Assembly: GCA_019894855.1 (NCBI GenBank)
Contig: JAGXNS010000010.1
Coordinates: 1 to 40,912 of the forward strand
Direction of reading: 5' to 3'
Length of the DNA stretch: 40,912 nt
Origin: Promethearchaeota archaeon
GTDB lineage: Archaea; Asgardarchaeota; Lokiarchaeia; Sigyniarchaeales; SOKP01
Shown: piece by piece, positions 18,300-28,189 of the stretch
Layout of the letters: each line of letters starts with the position of its first letter
Numbering within the stretch: the stretch's first letter is position 1
Position numbers and translations under genes: made by a program
Notes under the pieces: generated by a model
Databases searched by the model: none
What the model saw: only the letters and a program-made list of their open reading frames with translations
What the model was told of the DNA's origin: nothing

Positions 18300-20588
18300 T
18301 TATTGATACAAGTTGGAATCGCTATCTTTTACTTTTTGGTCCTGAGCGAGTTGTTTTGCTAAATTTTCGTACTTATCAATAGTTTCTTTTTGTAGTGTTG
18401 ATCCTACTTTTGTAAGCGCTACCTCAAAATGTTTTAATTCAACAAACTCAAAATCTTCCATCTTTTCTCTTATTGCTTGCATGCCTGCTTCTCTGCACAA
18501 ATTTTCTAGATCTGCTCCACTATAGTCTTCCGTCATTAATGCTATGTTTTTTAAAGAAATACCTTCTTTAAGTGGCATATTTTTTGTATGAACTTCTAAA
18601 ATCTTAATTCTTCCTTCATAATCTGGAGCAACTACATATAGTAGTTTATCGATTCTTCCGGGTCGTAGTAGCGCAGGATCAACCAAATCAGGACGGTTAG
18701 TACTAGCTATAATAACTATCCCGCTATTACTCTCGATTCCATCCATTTCAGTTAATAATTGGGTTATTACGGTGTCATAAACAGCTGATCCTTTCCATCC
18801 TCCTCGGCTGGTGGTAAGTGCTTCAATTTCATCAAAATATATAATAGAAGGGGATAGTTCTCTGGCTTTTGCGAATATGCTCCTTATATTTTTTTCAGAT
18901 TCACCAACCCATTTTGACATTAGTTCTGGACCTTTAACAGTTATAACATTCGATTGTGTTTCGCTCGCTACTGCTTTTGCTAATAGTGTTTTTCCACAAC
19001 CAGGAGGACCAAAAAGAAGAATGCCACCAACAGAACGAATTCCCGCCTTCTTGAACAATTTTGGATGCATTAGTGGCCATTCAACGGCTTCCTTTAACTC
19101 TTGTTTTATTTCATCCAATCCACCAACATCATCCCATGAAACCTCGGGAATTTCTGTAAGATACTCTCTTAAGGCAGACGGTTTTATTTCTTTTAATGCT
19201 TTTAGAAAGTTGTCATCTTTAACAAATAATTTTTGAATGGTCTCATTTGGTACCGGTTCGTCAATATTAATTTCAGGTAAAATATCTCTAATAGCATCCA
19301 TAGCGGCTTCTCGAACGAAAGCCATAATATCTGCTCCAACAAAACCGTGAGTAATTTCAGAATAGTAATTAATATCCACATCAGCTTCCATTGGCATTCC
19401 CCGCGTGTGAATTTTAAAAATTTCATTTCTACCTTTTTTATCCGGAATTCTAAACCTTATTTCAGTATCAAACCGTCCGGGCCTTCGTAAGGCAGGATCA
19501 ATCGCATCAATTCGATTTGTAGCACCGATAACTATTACACCTTCTCTACCCTTCATCCCGTCAAGCAGAGTAAGTAGCTGAGATACAACTCGTCTTTCAA
19601 CTTCTCCTGTAACTTCACTTCTTTTAGGGGCGATCGCGTCGAGTTCATCTATAAATATTATTGCAGGTGCGTTTCTTTCCGCTCGATCAAAAAAACCTTT
19701 TAAATTCCTCTCGCTATCTCCGTAGAATTTACTCATAATTTCAGGTCCATTTATTATGAAAAAATAAGCGTCCGCCTCTTGAGAAACAGCTTTAGCCATT
19801 AAAGTTTTCCCTGTACCAGGAGGACCATAAAAGAGGACTCCTTTAGGGGGGTCAATATTCAGTCTCTGAAATAATTCAGGGTGTCTGATAGGTAATTCCA
19901 CTACTTCTCTGATCCTTTGAATTTGGTCAGTTAAACCTCCAACATCGTCATAAGTAATAATTTCACCGGAAACATTAAGTAAAGCAATTTTTTTGTTTAT
20001 TTTTATCCTTGTGTCCCGTGTAAATCTAACTACCTCATTATTAGGTTTCGTATTTAAGACAATTAATCTTAATGGTCCGAGGGTTGGTCTTCTTGTACTC
20101 CCTCCCATATTAAACATTTTCATAAATCCGTTCATAGGATTATTGTTTTCATCAGTATTAATTATAGCTCCAGGAACATCAATAATATCTCCAGCCATAA
20201 TAGGTTTATCAATCAATTTCCCTTTTATTAAGTCAGCTTGTTTTTTAATATCGTAAATTGCCTTAGTTGGGGCAAGTTCTATTTCACTAGCTGGTGAAGC
20301 AAGCGTGGGTTGTATTGTTACGAATTCTCCAATAGTAGATCCTAAATTTTTTCTTTGAATTCCATCTATTCTAATAATTCCTTCTCCTTTGTCAGCAAAA
20401 CTCGCTACAACAATACCCGCAGTTCTCTTCTTGCCAATTAATTCTACAATATCACCAGTAGATAATCCCATATTATCCAATACAGTCTGATCTATATAGC
20501 ATAAACTTCTTCCACTACGGCTTGGTTCTAATCTTTCTACTCTTAATTTAGCTGTTCTTTTTACGCTTTCTTTACTCATTTTATTCAA
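18300..20588 (-). CDS. CDC48/VCP-family AAA+ ATPase
   Basis: 762 aa; double-psi barrel N-domain and two AAA modules ([28 protein letters not shown]). Confidence 0.95.
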   Translation of the reverse strand: MNKMSKESVKRTAKLRVERLEPSRSGRSLCYIDQTVLDNMGLSTGDIVELIGKKRTAGIVVASFADKGEGIIRIDGIQRKNLGSTIGEFVTIQPTLASPASEIELAPTKAIYDIKKQADLIKGKLIDKPIMAGDIIDVPGAIINTDENNNPMNGFMKMFNMGGSTRRPTLGPLRLIVLNTKPNNEVVRFTRDTRIKINKKIALLNVSGEIITYDDVGGLTDQIQRIREVVELPIRHPELFQRLNIDPPKGVLFYGPPGTGKTLMAKAVSQEADAYFFIINGPEIMSKFYGDSERNLKGFFDRAERNAPAIIFIDELDAIAPKRSEVTGEVERRVVSQLLTLLDGMKGREGVIVIGATNRIDAIDPALRRPGRFDTEIRFRIPDKKGRNEIFKIHTRGMPMEADVDINYYSEITHGFVGADIMAFVREAAMDAIRDILPEINIDEPVPNETIQKLFVKDDNFLKALKEIKPSALREYLTEIPEVSWDDVGGLDEIKQELKEAVEWPLMHPKLFKKAGIRSVGGILLFGPPGCGKTLLAKAVASETQSNVITVKGPELMSKWVGESEKNIRSIFAKARELSPSIIYFDEIEALTTSRGGWKGSAVYDTVITQLLTEMDGIESNSGIVIIASTNRPDLVDPALLRPGRIDKLLYVVAPDYEGRIKILEVHTKNMPLKEGISLKNIALMTEDYSGADLENLCREAGMQAIREKMEDFEFVELKHFEVALTKVGSTLQKETIDKYENLAKQLAQDQKVKDSDSNLYQ

Positions 20589-20760
20589 ATTCTTTTTCTT
20601 TTCTACTCTAATAGAAATAATGGTACTTTATTTTCTTTTGCTTTATTTATTATAATGAGTCAGATTATCTCATTTTATGGATTCTAAGAGTTGTAGCTCG
20701 TTAATTTTTGTTTAAAAACCATATTTGAAGGCTTTAATGTTTTTATGGAAGATTAAAACT

Positions 20761-21546
20761 TTAGCCCTTTAGCTTCTTGTCTAAAAATAATTTAAAATCT
20801 ACTAAGATTTTTTTACTATCAAGCTCTTCATCTGATCTACTTTTTATAAATGCTTTCCTATATTCCAAAATTGCCTTTTTTGAAACATGATATTTTGGAT
20901 TTTTTAATAGTTCGCCAACAATTTTACGCGTAATTAAATCTAACTCTTCCCGAATTGAAGCAGAAGGTTTATATCGTAATGGTTCTTTAATTTCTTTTTT
21001 TTCTTGAAGATTTAAAGCTATTTTCCGGCTTAATATCTTTATAAATTGAATTTCATCCATAGTTTGGGTAATATCGAAAGTTTCGAATGGTGTATCCCAT
21101 TTATATTTATCAAAGTTGTCGAATTTATTATAAATATTTTTAATAACTTTGTTAGGTATCGATTTTCCTCTTTCTTTATTCCTTTTAATACAAAGTTTAA
21201 GTGGTGTTGAGATATGTATAATATAGAATTTAATGTTTAAACTATCGGCAATTAATTTTAAATCGTGACGCATGCTTGAATAGTAATTTAAGTCGTCACT
21301 GATAACAATTTGTTCCTTAATAAGGTGCTTTCTTACTGACTGTATGTTTTTTTCTCGTATTTTGGGCTCATTTTTAAAATCAAAACTGTTTGGAAAAGTT
21401 TTGTCTCTTATTATGTCGGGATCGATAATTTTTACTTTATTATGAAAGTCTGACTCCAATTTTTCCTTTAGTTTAAATGCGAAAGTAGTTTTTCCCGATG
21501 CTGGTAATCCTACTAGAATAATTAGAAAGTTTGATTTATTGTTCAA
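20761..21546 (-). CDS. pstK: L-seryl-tRNA(Sec) kinase (PSTK)
   Basis: 261 aa; LVGLPASGKTTF, DDLNYYSSMRHDL, RNKERGKSIPNKVIKNIYNKFD, KYKWDTPFETFDIT match the archaeal PSTK layout, with the C-terminal RKIVGELL domain. Confidence 0.82.
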   Translation of the reverse strand: MNNKSNFLIILVGLPASGKTTFAFKLKEKLESDFHNKVKIIDPDIIRDKTFPNSFDFKNEPKIREKNIQSVRKHLIKEQIVISDDLNYYSSMRHDLKLIADSLNIKFYIIHISTPLKLCIKRNKERGKSIPNKVIKNIYNKFDNFDKYKWDTPFETFDITQTMDEIQFIKILSRKIALNLQEKKEIKEPLRYKPSASIREELDLITRKIVGELLKNPKYHVSKKAILEYRKAFIKSRSDEELDSKKILVDFKLFLDKKLKG

Positions 21547-21853
21547 CTAGATCATCTTCATTAAAAGTTCTTATAAGTTGAAATTTTTCTTTTCTCGTAA
21601 AAGTTTTGATTTCTAACTCTCTTTTCATAGCCATTCCTCTTTCTCCAAAAGTTTCAAAATACTTAAGTCTTATACTCTTTTTACCTCGACAAAATTTAGC
21701 GCCGGTCCCGTTTTTGTGTTCTTCTAATCTTCTTTGCAGATTATTAGTATACCCCGTGTAGAATCTCTTTTTATTATTCTTCGCAATCGTTTCTAAAATA
21801 TACACATAATAAAGGGACATAGCAGAATCACTATTTGTATGATAATTTTTCAA
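21536..21853 (-). CDS. GIY-YIG nuclease-like protein
   Basis: 105 aa; YYVYILE...FYTGYTNNLQRRLEEHKNGTGAKF. Overlaps the PSTK start by 11 nt; real start is possibly the internal MSLYYVY. Confidence 0.88.
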   Translation of the reverse strand: MKNYHTNSDSAMSLYYVYILETIAKNNKKRFYTGYTNNLQRRLEEHKNGTGAKFCRGKKSIRLKYFETFGERGMAMKRELEIKTFTRKEKFQLIRTFNEDDLVEQ

Positions 21854-22041
21854 CTATTTATTTTTTTTGGCAAAACTATCGCATTTTTTCCATATTAAAA
21901 GAAAATCTAAAGATCCACATTACATATTTTGTTATTACCAAATTAATCTACTAAAAATTAAATTTATTAATAAGAACTTTTATAATTTTTAATGGAAGTG
22001 TTAAGTTTTTCAGGTGAGTTACTTTTCCTCTAGGTATTTGT

Positions 22042-22659
22042 TTGATTAAGTGGGATGTTGTTCTTGGTGGAAATATATACATGAAGTTTCCGGAACATTT
22101 AGAGGTTCTGGATAATGTAGTGCAACAAATCCAAATCTCACACAATTTTATTGAATCCTACATTACTATTGAAGAAAAAAATTGGAACTCAATTTCCTAT
22201 TATAACGAAAATAGGGAAATCATCATCGTATTAGTATTAGATAAGTACGATGACGGTTCAGATTATACTGTTATATTAGATGAATTTAAAAGAGAGCTCG
22301 AGTTAGAGCTAAGCGAAGCTGAGCTTAAAAACCACTTGGAAAGAATTTATAACTTATCTTTAAATGTGTTTAGAACAAGAGACGAGGTAATAGGGAAATT
22401 AAGCAACCAGGTCGCTCAACTAAAAACAATGGAGTATGACTTGAAAAAACGGTTTGAGAAGATCGCTAAAGCAGACCATCTTAAAGTAAAAAGTAAAATC
22501 CAATTCTTGTTAGCTGTAAATAACGAGATGATGTATAAAGAACTACATAAAGTGATTGACACTAGCAAAAATTGGTTGGATAAGGTCTTAGAAACTCTTA
22601 CAAAGAACAAGTTAATTGGATATAATGACACAAAGGATACATATTACCTTATTATTTGA
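22042..22659 (+). CDS. Candidate longin-like N-terminal domain fused to a C-terminal winged helix
   Basis: 205 aa; WDVVLGGNIYMKFPE...YYNENREIIIVLVLD (longin-like), coiled segment, then a wHTH-like end (KNWLDKVLETLTKNKLIGYNDTKDTYYLI). Confidence 0.5.
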   Translation: MIKWDVVLGGNIYMKFPEHLEVLDNVVQQIQISHNFIESYITIEEKNWNSISYYNENREIIIVLVLDKYDDGSDYTVILDEFKRELELELSEAELKNHLERIYNLSLNVFRTRDEVIGKLSNQVAQLKTMEYDLKKRFEKIAKADHLKVKSKIQFLLAVNNEMMYKELHKVIDTSKNWLDKVLETLTKNKLIGYNDTKDTYYLII

Positions 22660-22757
22660 ATATCTTGAATGGCTGTTCTATAAAGAAATACATTATTAAA
22701 ATTGTTATTATTTTTATTATTATAAATTTATAGTTATAATTTTTAATAGTAGCTGAA

Positions 22758-23903
22758 TTGATAATGAACCTTTCAGAAGAAGAACAGCAAGAAGTTCTAA
22801 AAGTAATGAAATCTCAGATGCTAACACTATTACATGGTGAGTTTGTCAGGAAATTCGAAGAGGAATTCGCTCGTTATATTGGTGTAAAGCATGCTATAGC
22901 AGTCAATACTGGTACAGCAGCACTTCACATGTCTATTGCAGCGTTAAATATAGGTCCCGGAGATGAGGTTATTGTCCCTCCTTTTACATTTATCGCGAGT
23001 GCAAGTTCAATACTGCACAATAATGCAATACCTATTTTTGCAGATATTGACGATAAATCTTATACCTTAGATCCCAACTCTGTAACGAATAAAATTACTG
23101 AGAAAACCAAAGCAATTATACCAGTTCATTTAGCAGGAATTAGTGCAGATATGAGCGAACTTATGGATATTGCAAGCGATAATGGAATACATGTAATTGA
23201 GGATGCTGCACAATCTATTGGAACGCGATGTTATAACAAAAAAGTTGGTTCTATAGGACACCTCGGTTGTTTTAGCTTCTACCCCTCTAAGAATATAACT
23301 ACGGGAGAAGGCGGGATGGTCACTACTAATGATGACGAATTAGCTGAACAATGTCGATTACTCAGACATCATGGTGAACCAGAATGGTATGTGTATAATA
23401 GATTAGGATATAACTATAGAATGACGGAAATTCAAGCTGCGATTGGAAGAGTCCAACTAAGGAAAATAGAATCATTTATCAGTATTAGGAACAAGAATGC
23501 AAAATATCTCTCAGAAGCAACTTCCAATTTGAAAGGTATTACTCCTCCTTTTGTTCCTGACTATTGTGAACCAGCGTTTAATTATTGGATTGGAAGGCTA
23601 GATCCTGATGTATTAGGAATTACAAAAACTCAATTTCTAGACAGAGTTCCAAGGAGTAAGGTTCTATATCCAAAACCTCTTTATAAAACAAAATTATTCC
23701 AAAAAAAAAATGCGTACTCAAAAGGATGTCCTTGGTCGTGCCCTTTCTATGATAAAGAAATAAATTATAACGATGTTTATTTACCAATAGTAGAAAAAGC
23801 AACTCAAGAAATATTTGCTCTAGATATCCATCCAAAAATATCTAAGGAATCCCTTGATGAAAACATCAAAATTATGAAAAAAATTTCAGAAAATAAACAA
23901 TAA
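22758..23903 (+). CDS. DegT/DnrJ/EryC1/StrS aminotransferase
   Basis: 381 aa; AVNTGTAALHMSIAAL, EDAAQSIG, SFYPSKNITTGEGGMV. Confidence 0.93.
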   Translation: MIMNLSEEEQQEVLKVMKSQMLTLLHGEFVRKFEEEFARYIGVKHAIAVNTGTAALHMSIAALNIGPGDEVIVPPFTFIASASSILHNNAIPIFADIDDKSYTLDPNSVTNKITEKTKAIIPVHLAGISADMSELMDIASDNGIHVIEDAAQSIGTRCYNKKVGSIGHLGCFSFYPSKNITTGEGGMVTTNDDELAEQCRLLRHHGEPEWYVYNRLGYNYRMTEIQAAIGRVQLRKIESFISIRNKNAKYLSEATSNLKGITPPFVPDYCEPAFNYWIGRLDPDVLGITKTQFLDRVPRSKVLYPKPLYKTKLFQKKNAYSKGCPWSCPFYDKEINYNDVYLPIVEKATQEIFALDIHPKISKESLDENIKIMKKISENKQ

Positions 23904-23976
23904 AATTCTTTTTTTTTATGAAGATATTACAGGGATATTATTACAGATGATAAATAATATTTCGATATTATAGATT

Positions 23977-24330
23977 ATGTCACTGTTTTTAAAGAAAAAT
24001 AGATTTCTCCAAATATTCCATAATATCAGCAAAAGTAAGATTAGACACAGAGGACCCTTAATTTTAAGATTGTACGGACTGTTAAATGAGTTAGACTACT
24101 CTAACGAAAATCGGTTCATTCTTTGTAACTTTATCGACCAAAATAGTGAGCTTTTCAGTTTAAGTAGAGATATTTACGAGATTAATAATGATGTATCCTT
24201 AAAACAATTGTTTCTATTCGCTTATAGTAAAGCTAGAATCAACAACCTTATACCAAATCTTTATTCTGAATATATTAATTCCATAAATGCCATATCTCAA
24301 AAAATAGATACTCAATCAGATCTGCCTTAA
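23977..24330 (+). CDS. Hypothetical protein
   Basis: 117 aa ORF, no recognised motif. Confidence 0.45.
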   Translation: MSLFLKKNRFLQIFHNISKSKIRHRGPLILRLYGLLNELDYSNENRFILCNFIDQNSELFSLSRDIYEINNDVSLKQLFLFAYSKARINNLIPNLYSEYINSINAISQKIDTQSDLP

Positions 24331-24455
24331 ATCTCATTTATCGATTTAAAAATCCATTTAAATATAAATATAGATCTTTAAATTAAGACCCAATTATTAA
24401 AAATGATAATTATTATTATGAATGTAATACAAGTTAATTGTTAAACTGATCAATC

Positions 24456-24980
24456 ATGAGTATCGAAGCGAATTATATAGTGAAGATATGTTTACTCGGA
24501 GAAGCTAATGTGGGTAAAACTTCATTAGTGTATAGATTTATTGAAAACAAATTTAGAGGGAATTACAAATCTACCCTTGGGGTGAACCTTTTAAAGAAAG
24601 ATATGAAAATTGAAGGGTATGGGGATGTCTCTGCACAAATCTGGGATTTAGGGGGACAAGAAAGTTTTAGAAGTCTTCGCAAGTTGTATTTAGAAGGTGC
24701 TAATGGGGCATTAATTATATACGACTGCACTAAAAGAAGTTCTTTTGAAAAACTTTACGACTGGATTCAAGATTTCAAGGATGCGAGGGGTGACGAACCT
24801 CTGCTTCTAATTGGGAATAAAAACGATTTATCTGATACTATTAAAATAGAAGAAAGTGAAGCTTTGGAACTAGCAAATAGTTTTAACATGGAATTTATAT
24901 CCACTTCTGCAAAAACAGGTACTAATGTCGAAGAAGCCTTTTTAAAGGTTTTAAAGACAATTCTCGATAAGAGTTTATAG
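24456..24980 (+). CDS. Ras/Rab-like small GTPase
   Basis: 174 aa; GEANVGKTS, WDLGGQES, GNKNDL, STSAKTG. Confidence 0.93.
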   Translation: MSIEANYIVKICLLGEANVGKTSLVYRFIENKFRGNYKSTLGVNLLKKDMKIEGYGDVSAQIWDLGGQESFRSLRKLYLEGANGALIIYDCTKRSSFEKLYDWIQDFKDARGDEPLLLIGNKNDLSDTIKIEESEALELANSFNMEFISTSAKTGTNVEEAFLKVLKTILDKSL

Positions 24981-25054
24981 CAAATGCCTTTTAGATTATG
25001 TATCAATAAATTTCGTCACTATTTTTAATAAAAAATGACAAAATTCTATTGTTA

Positions 25055-25092
25055 TTTATAAATGCCTTTATAAATAAAAAATCATTTATAAA
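25055..25092. promoter_or_regulatory. Three TTTATAAA octamers upstream of the TBP gene
   Basis: Exact TTTATAAA at 25055-25062, 25067-25074 and 25085-25092; TBP start at 25162. Confidence 0.5.
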
Positions 25093-25161
25093 GAAATACC
25101 CTTTTTAAAAGAATTTAATTTCTTAATTAGTTAAAATCATATTTATTAAGTTTGATGTAAG

Positions 25162-25821
25162 ATGGCAAAAAAAGTAGAACAAGTTGAGGAAGAAAAAACC
25201 CATGACGAGGCAAGCGAAATCGAAAAAAAGGAAGGTTTAGATTATAAAATTGAGAATGTAGTTGCAACTGTCGTCGTCGAAATCACAGAAAAGATCGATT
25301 TAAACATAATTGCCCGGAAACACGCAGATGTTGAATATAACCCCGAAAGATTTCCTGGTTTAGTTATGAGAATTCTAAAACCAAAAGCAACTATCTTAAT
25401 TTTTTCGACTGGCAAAATGGTGGTTACGGGTTTAAGAAAAGCATCTGAAGCCGGGCGAGTAGTAGAGAAAGTTGTAAAGAATATTAGAAAAGCAGGGATA
25501 AAAGTATCCAATCCCGAAATTACGATTCAAAATATTGTAGCTAGTGGAGATTTACATACTAATATAGATTTAAATATGGCAGCTATTATTATGGAATACG
25601 CTATGTACGAGCCAGAAGTATTTCCCGGTTTGATCTATAGAATGAAAGAACCAAAAACGGTTTTTTTAATTTTCAGCACGGGTAGGATAGTTTGTACGGG
25701 AGCAAAGAAAAAAGAAATAGTTAGAGAGGCAGTGAAGAAATTAAATAAGGAAGTACGCGATTTAGGTGTAGCGAAAAAGGATTTAGGAAATCCCGACTAC
25801 CAAGATATTACTTTTATTTAA
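25162..25821 (+). CDS. tbp: TATA-box binding protein (TBP)
   Basis: 219 aa; two TBP direct repeats (ERFPGLVMRILKPKATILIFSTGKMVVTG and EVFPGLIYRMKEPKTVFLIFSTGRIVCTG). Confidence 0.96.
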   Translation: MAKKVEQVEEEKTHDEASEIEKKEGLDYKIENVVATVVVEITEKIDLNIIARKHADVEYNPERFPGLVMRILKPKATILIFSTGKMVVTGLRKASEAGRVVEKVVKNIRKAGIKVSNPEITIQNIVASGDLHTNIDLNMAAIIMEYAMYEPEVFPGLIYRMKEPKTVFLIFSTGRIVCTGAKKKEIVREAVKKLNKEVRDLGVAKKDLGNPDYQDITFI

Positions 25822-26005
25822 TAACTTTTATTTTTTTTAAGGATACTCTCTTTTTGTAAAGTTGTAATGGTTATAATTCTGAAGTTATCAATGTTTTAAT
25901 CCAAATAATGATTATAAGTATTCTTATTACTTAATTGCTAAACCTATCTATTTTTTAAAACAACTAATTTGGATTGGAAATTATTGAAAGATTAGGACCT
26001 GAAAA

Positions 26006-26485
26006 TTAGTCTTTTTGAAACACAATCATAAATTCACAATGGTCTTTACCTGATTGTAAGCTACAATCTACCTCTTGTGCAAAACAATGATTATTTGTCA
26101 TTTTTTCAACGAGTCCTGCCAATAAACCTGCTTCGAATGAACAAAAGCTTCCTTCTGTTTTTATACCTTTATTAATGAGATCCTTTATTGAAGAATGCCC
26201 TTTAAGTTTTAATTGCACAATTTCTTCAGTACTTTCTGTAATCTCGACATCGCCTAGGTTAAATTCAGAAATTTTTTCTTTTAAAGCATTAGGAATATTT
26301 TTTACATCATCAATTTGTTTAACTTTTAGAATTGTTCCTAATTCGTGGCCTAAATAGTAGAAAATAGCTTCTAACTGATGACCTAGAGCCAACAAAGCTC
26401 CTACTTTCATATCTCCAATCTCTTTTCCACCTTTCAAATGTTTCCTCATTTGTACTAAAATTTTTGAAAGCAATTGTCTATCCAT
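26006..26485 (-). CDS. V4R (4-vinyl reductase) domain protein
   Basis: 159 aa; CSFEAGLLAGLVEKMTNNHCFAQEVDCSLQSGKDHCEFMI is a typical V4R C-terminus. Confidence 0.72.
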   Translation of the reverse strand: MDRQLLSKILVQMRKHLKGGKEIGDMKVGALLALGHQLEAIFYYLGHELGTILKVKQIDDVKNIPNALKEKISEFNLGDVEITESTEEIVQLKLKGHSSIKDLINKGIKTEGSFCSFEAGLLAGLVEKMTNNHCFAQEVDCSLQSGKDHCEFMIVFQKD

Positions 26486-26518
26486 TTTTTTATCCTCACT
26501 CTCTTTCTTTTATTTGTA

Positions 26519-26818
26519 TTATTCAATTTTTACGGAGCTTATAAATCCATAGAGTATAGCGTCAATAATATCTTCCTCTTGGATATTTACAGATAACCTC
26601 CTATCTGCCACAATAATTGTTGGTAACGAAGTAATCTTATATTCATTAGTTAATTGGTAATTTTTTCCTACATCAATTTTTTCTATATACAATTTTTTTC
26701 CAAACATAGAAATATTTATTCTCTTTAACATCTGCTCAATTGGGAGGCACGGACCGCAATGGGAAGATGAAAAAAATAAAATTTTCGGATAACCTTGCTG
26801 AAACTCTTCTAACTTACA
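26519..26818 (-). CDS. Thioredoxin-like protein with CGPC active site; start codon unresolved
   Basis: Stop-to-stop translation CKLEEFQQGYPKILFFSSSHCGPCLPIEQMLKRINIS...SLPTIIV. The listed 70-aa ORF begins after the CGPC motif, so it is 5'-truncated. CGPC codons at 26747-26758. Confidence 0.75.
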   Translation of the reverse strand, partial: CKLEEFQQGYPKILFFSSSHCGPCLPIEQMLKRINISMFGKKLYIEKIDVGKNYQLTNEYKITSLPTIIVADRRLSVNIQEEDIIDAILYGFISSVKIE

Positions 26819-26852
26819 TCACCTATATGTGCCTGAAAAGCCTTTTTTTAAT

Positions 26853-27401
26853 TTATTGATCCTTGTATCTTTCGTAAAGGTCTTTAATTATTGCTTGGAA
26901 CGCCTTATAGACACCATTACCTGTTTTTGCGCTCGTTTTGTAGTATCCAAGAAAATCTCTTTTATCAATAATTTCTTTTACTTTATTTTCATATAGTTCT
27001 TCGTCATTAACTAAATCGATTTTATTTCCAAATATTACGATTGGAATATTTCCACAATATTTCTTAATATCTTCATGCCATTCTGAAATATGTTTAAAGC
27101 TATTATCAATTTCTTTTGGAGCATGAGAAAAAACTATAATTGCGGCTTTGCTACCCTTGTAAAAAGTAGGTCTCATGAATGAGAACTCAGCTTGACCAGC
27201 AATGTCCCAAAAAAATAATTTCACTGCGCTATTTTCTATTTTTTCATCATATTTTGAGAACTGTGCCCCTAATGTCTTGATGTACTCTTTCTTAAAACTC
27301 CCTTTAGTATATTTTTTTATTAAGGATGTTTTACCTACACCACCATCTCCAATTACAGTTATTTTGAAAACGAAATCTTTCCTCTCTTCCTGTTCACTCA
27401 T
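26853..27401 (-). CDS. Ras/Rab-like small GTPase
   Basis: 182 aa; GDGGVGKTS, WDIAGQAEF, GNKIDL, KTSAKTG. Confidence 0.93.
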   Translation of the reverse strand: MSEQEERKDFVFKITVIGDGGVGKTSLIKKYTKGSFKKEYIKTLGAQFSKYDEKIENSAVKLFFWDIAGQAEFSFMRPTFYKGSKAAIIVFSHAPKEIDNSFKHISEWHEDIKKYCGNIPIVIFGNKIDLVNDEELYENKVKEIIDKRDFLGYYKTSAKTGNGVYKAFQAIIKDLYERYKDQ

Positions 27402-27583
27402 AAAATCACATTATAGTTTTAACTTGAATGTCTTTGTAATTTCTTTTACTACTTAAGAATATAAGTTATAAATAGTCTTTTTTATTTATATTGCTTTTTA
27501 TTATTAAATGAATTCCTATAAATTGTCCAAAATTTTAAATTATTAACCAGATAAAATAATAATTAAAATGTGATAGATTACTA

Positions 27584-28060
27584 ATGGATTTCTTAGAAAA
27601 AATCAAAGACATTATTACCAAATTTACAACTAGAGAAATTACCTTAGCTATTGCAGAATCTTGTACAGGAGGGTATATTTCGAATATGTTTACCAATATT
27701 TCTGGCGCCTCTAAAGTTTTTGAGAGGGGAATAATATGTTATAGTAATGCATCTAAAGTTGCGCTATTGAATGTTAATCCTGAAAGCATAAATCAGCACG
27801 GAGCCGTATCGGAAACGGTAGCAGAGCAATTGGCAAATAATATTAGAGTCCTCTCCAATGTTGACATAGGAATTGGGATTACCGGTATCGCAGGACCTAC
27901 GGGTGGTACGCTTGAGAAGCCTGTGGGATTAGCATATATAGGGATTTCAACTATCGATAAAATTTTCGTGGAGAAACATCATTTTGATGTAGATCGGATA
28001 ACTTTTAAAGCTAAAATTTTGGAAAAAATCCTTTTATTATTACAGAATTTCATAAAATAA
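27584..28060 (+). CDS. CinA C-terminal domain protein (PncC-type nicotinamide-nucleotide amidase)
   Basis: 158 aa; AESCTGGYISNMFTNISGASKVFERGIICYSNASK, GITGIAGPTGGT. Confidence 0.92.
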   Translation: MDFLEKIKDIITKFTTREITLAIAESCTGGYISNMFTNISGASKVFERGIICYSNASKVALLNVNPESINQHGAVSETVAEQLANNIRVLSNVDIGIGITGIAGPTGGTLEKPVGLAYIGISTIDKIFVEKHHFDVDRITFKAKILEKILLLLQNFIK

Positions 28061-28189
28061 CTCATCAACACTTGTTTTATCTTCTTATTATTGTATAAAA
28101 ATAATATATTTTTAGTTAACAAAACCTTTTTCTTTAAATATCGAGAATCTAAAAATAATGTATCTATCTATTCCAGTTAGAAATAACGT

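Noticed and set aside
18811-19236. 141-aa plus-strand ORF antisense to CDC48
   Set aside because: Lies wholly inside the well-supported CDC48 gene; shadow ORF.
26819-26821. In-frame TGA upstream of the thioredoxin as selenocysteine
   Set aside because: No start codon lies upstream in this frame before the preceding stop, and the position is outside the thioredoxin fold.
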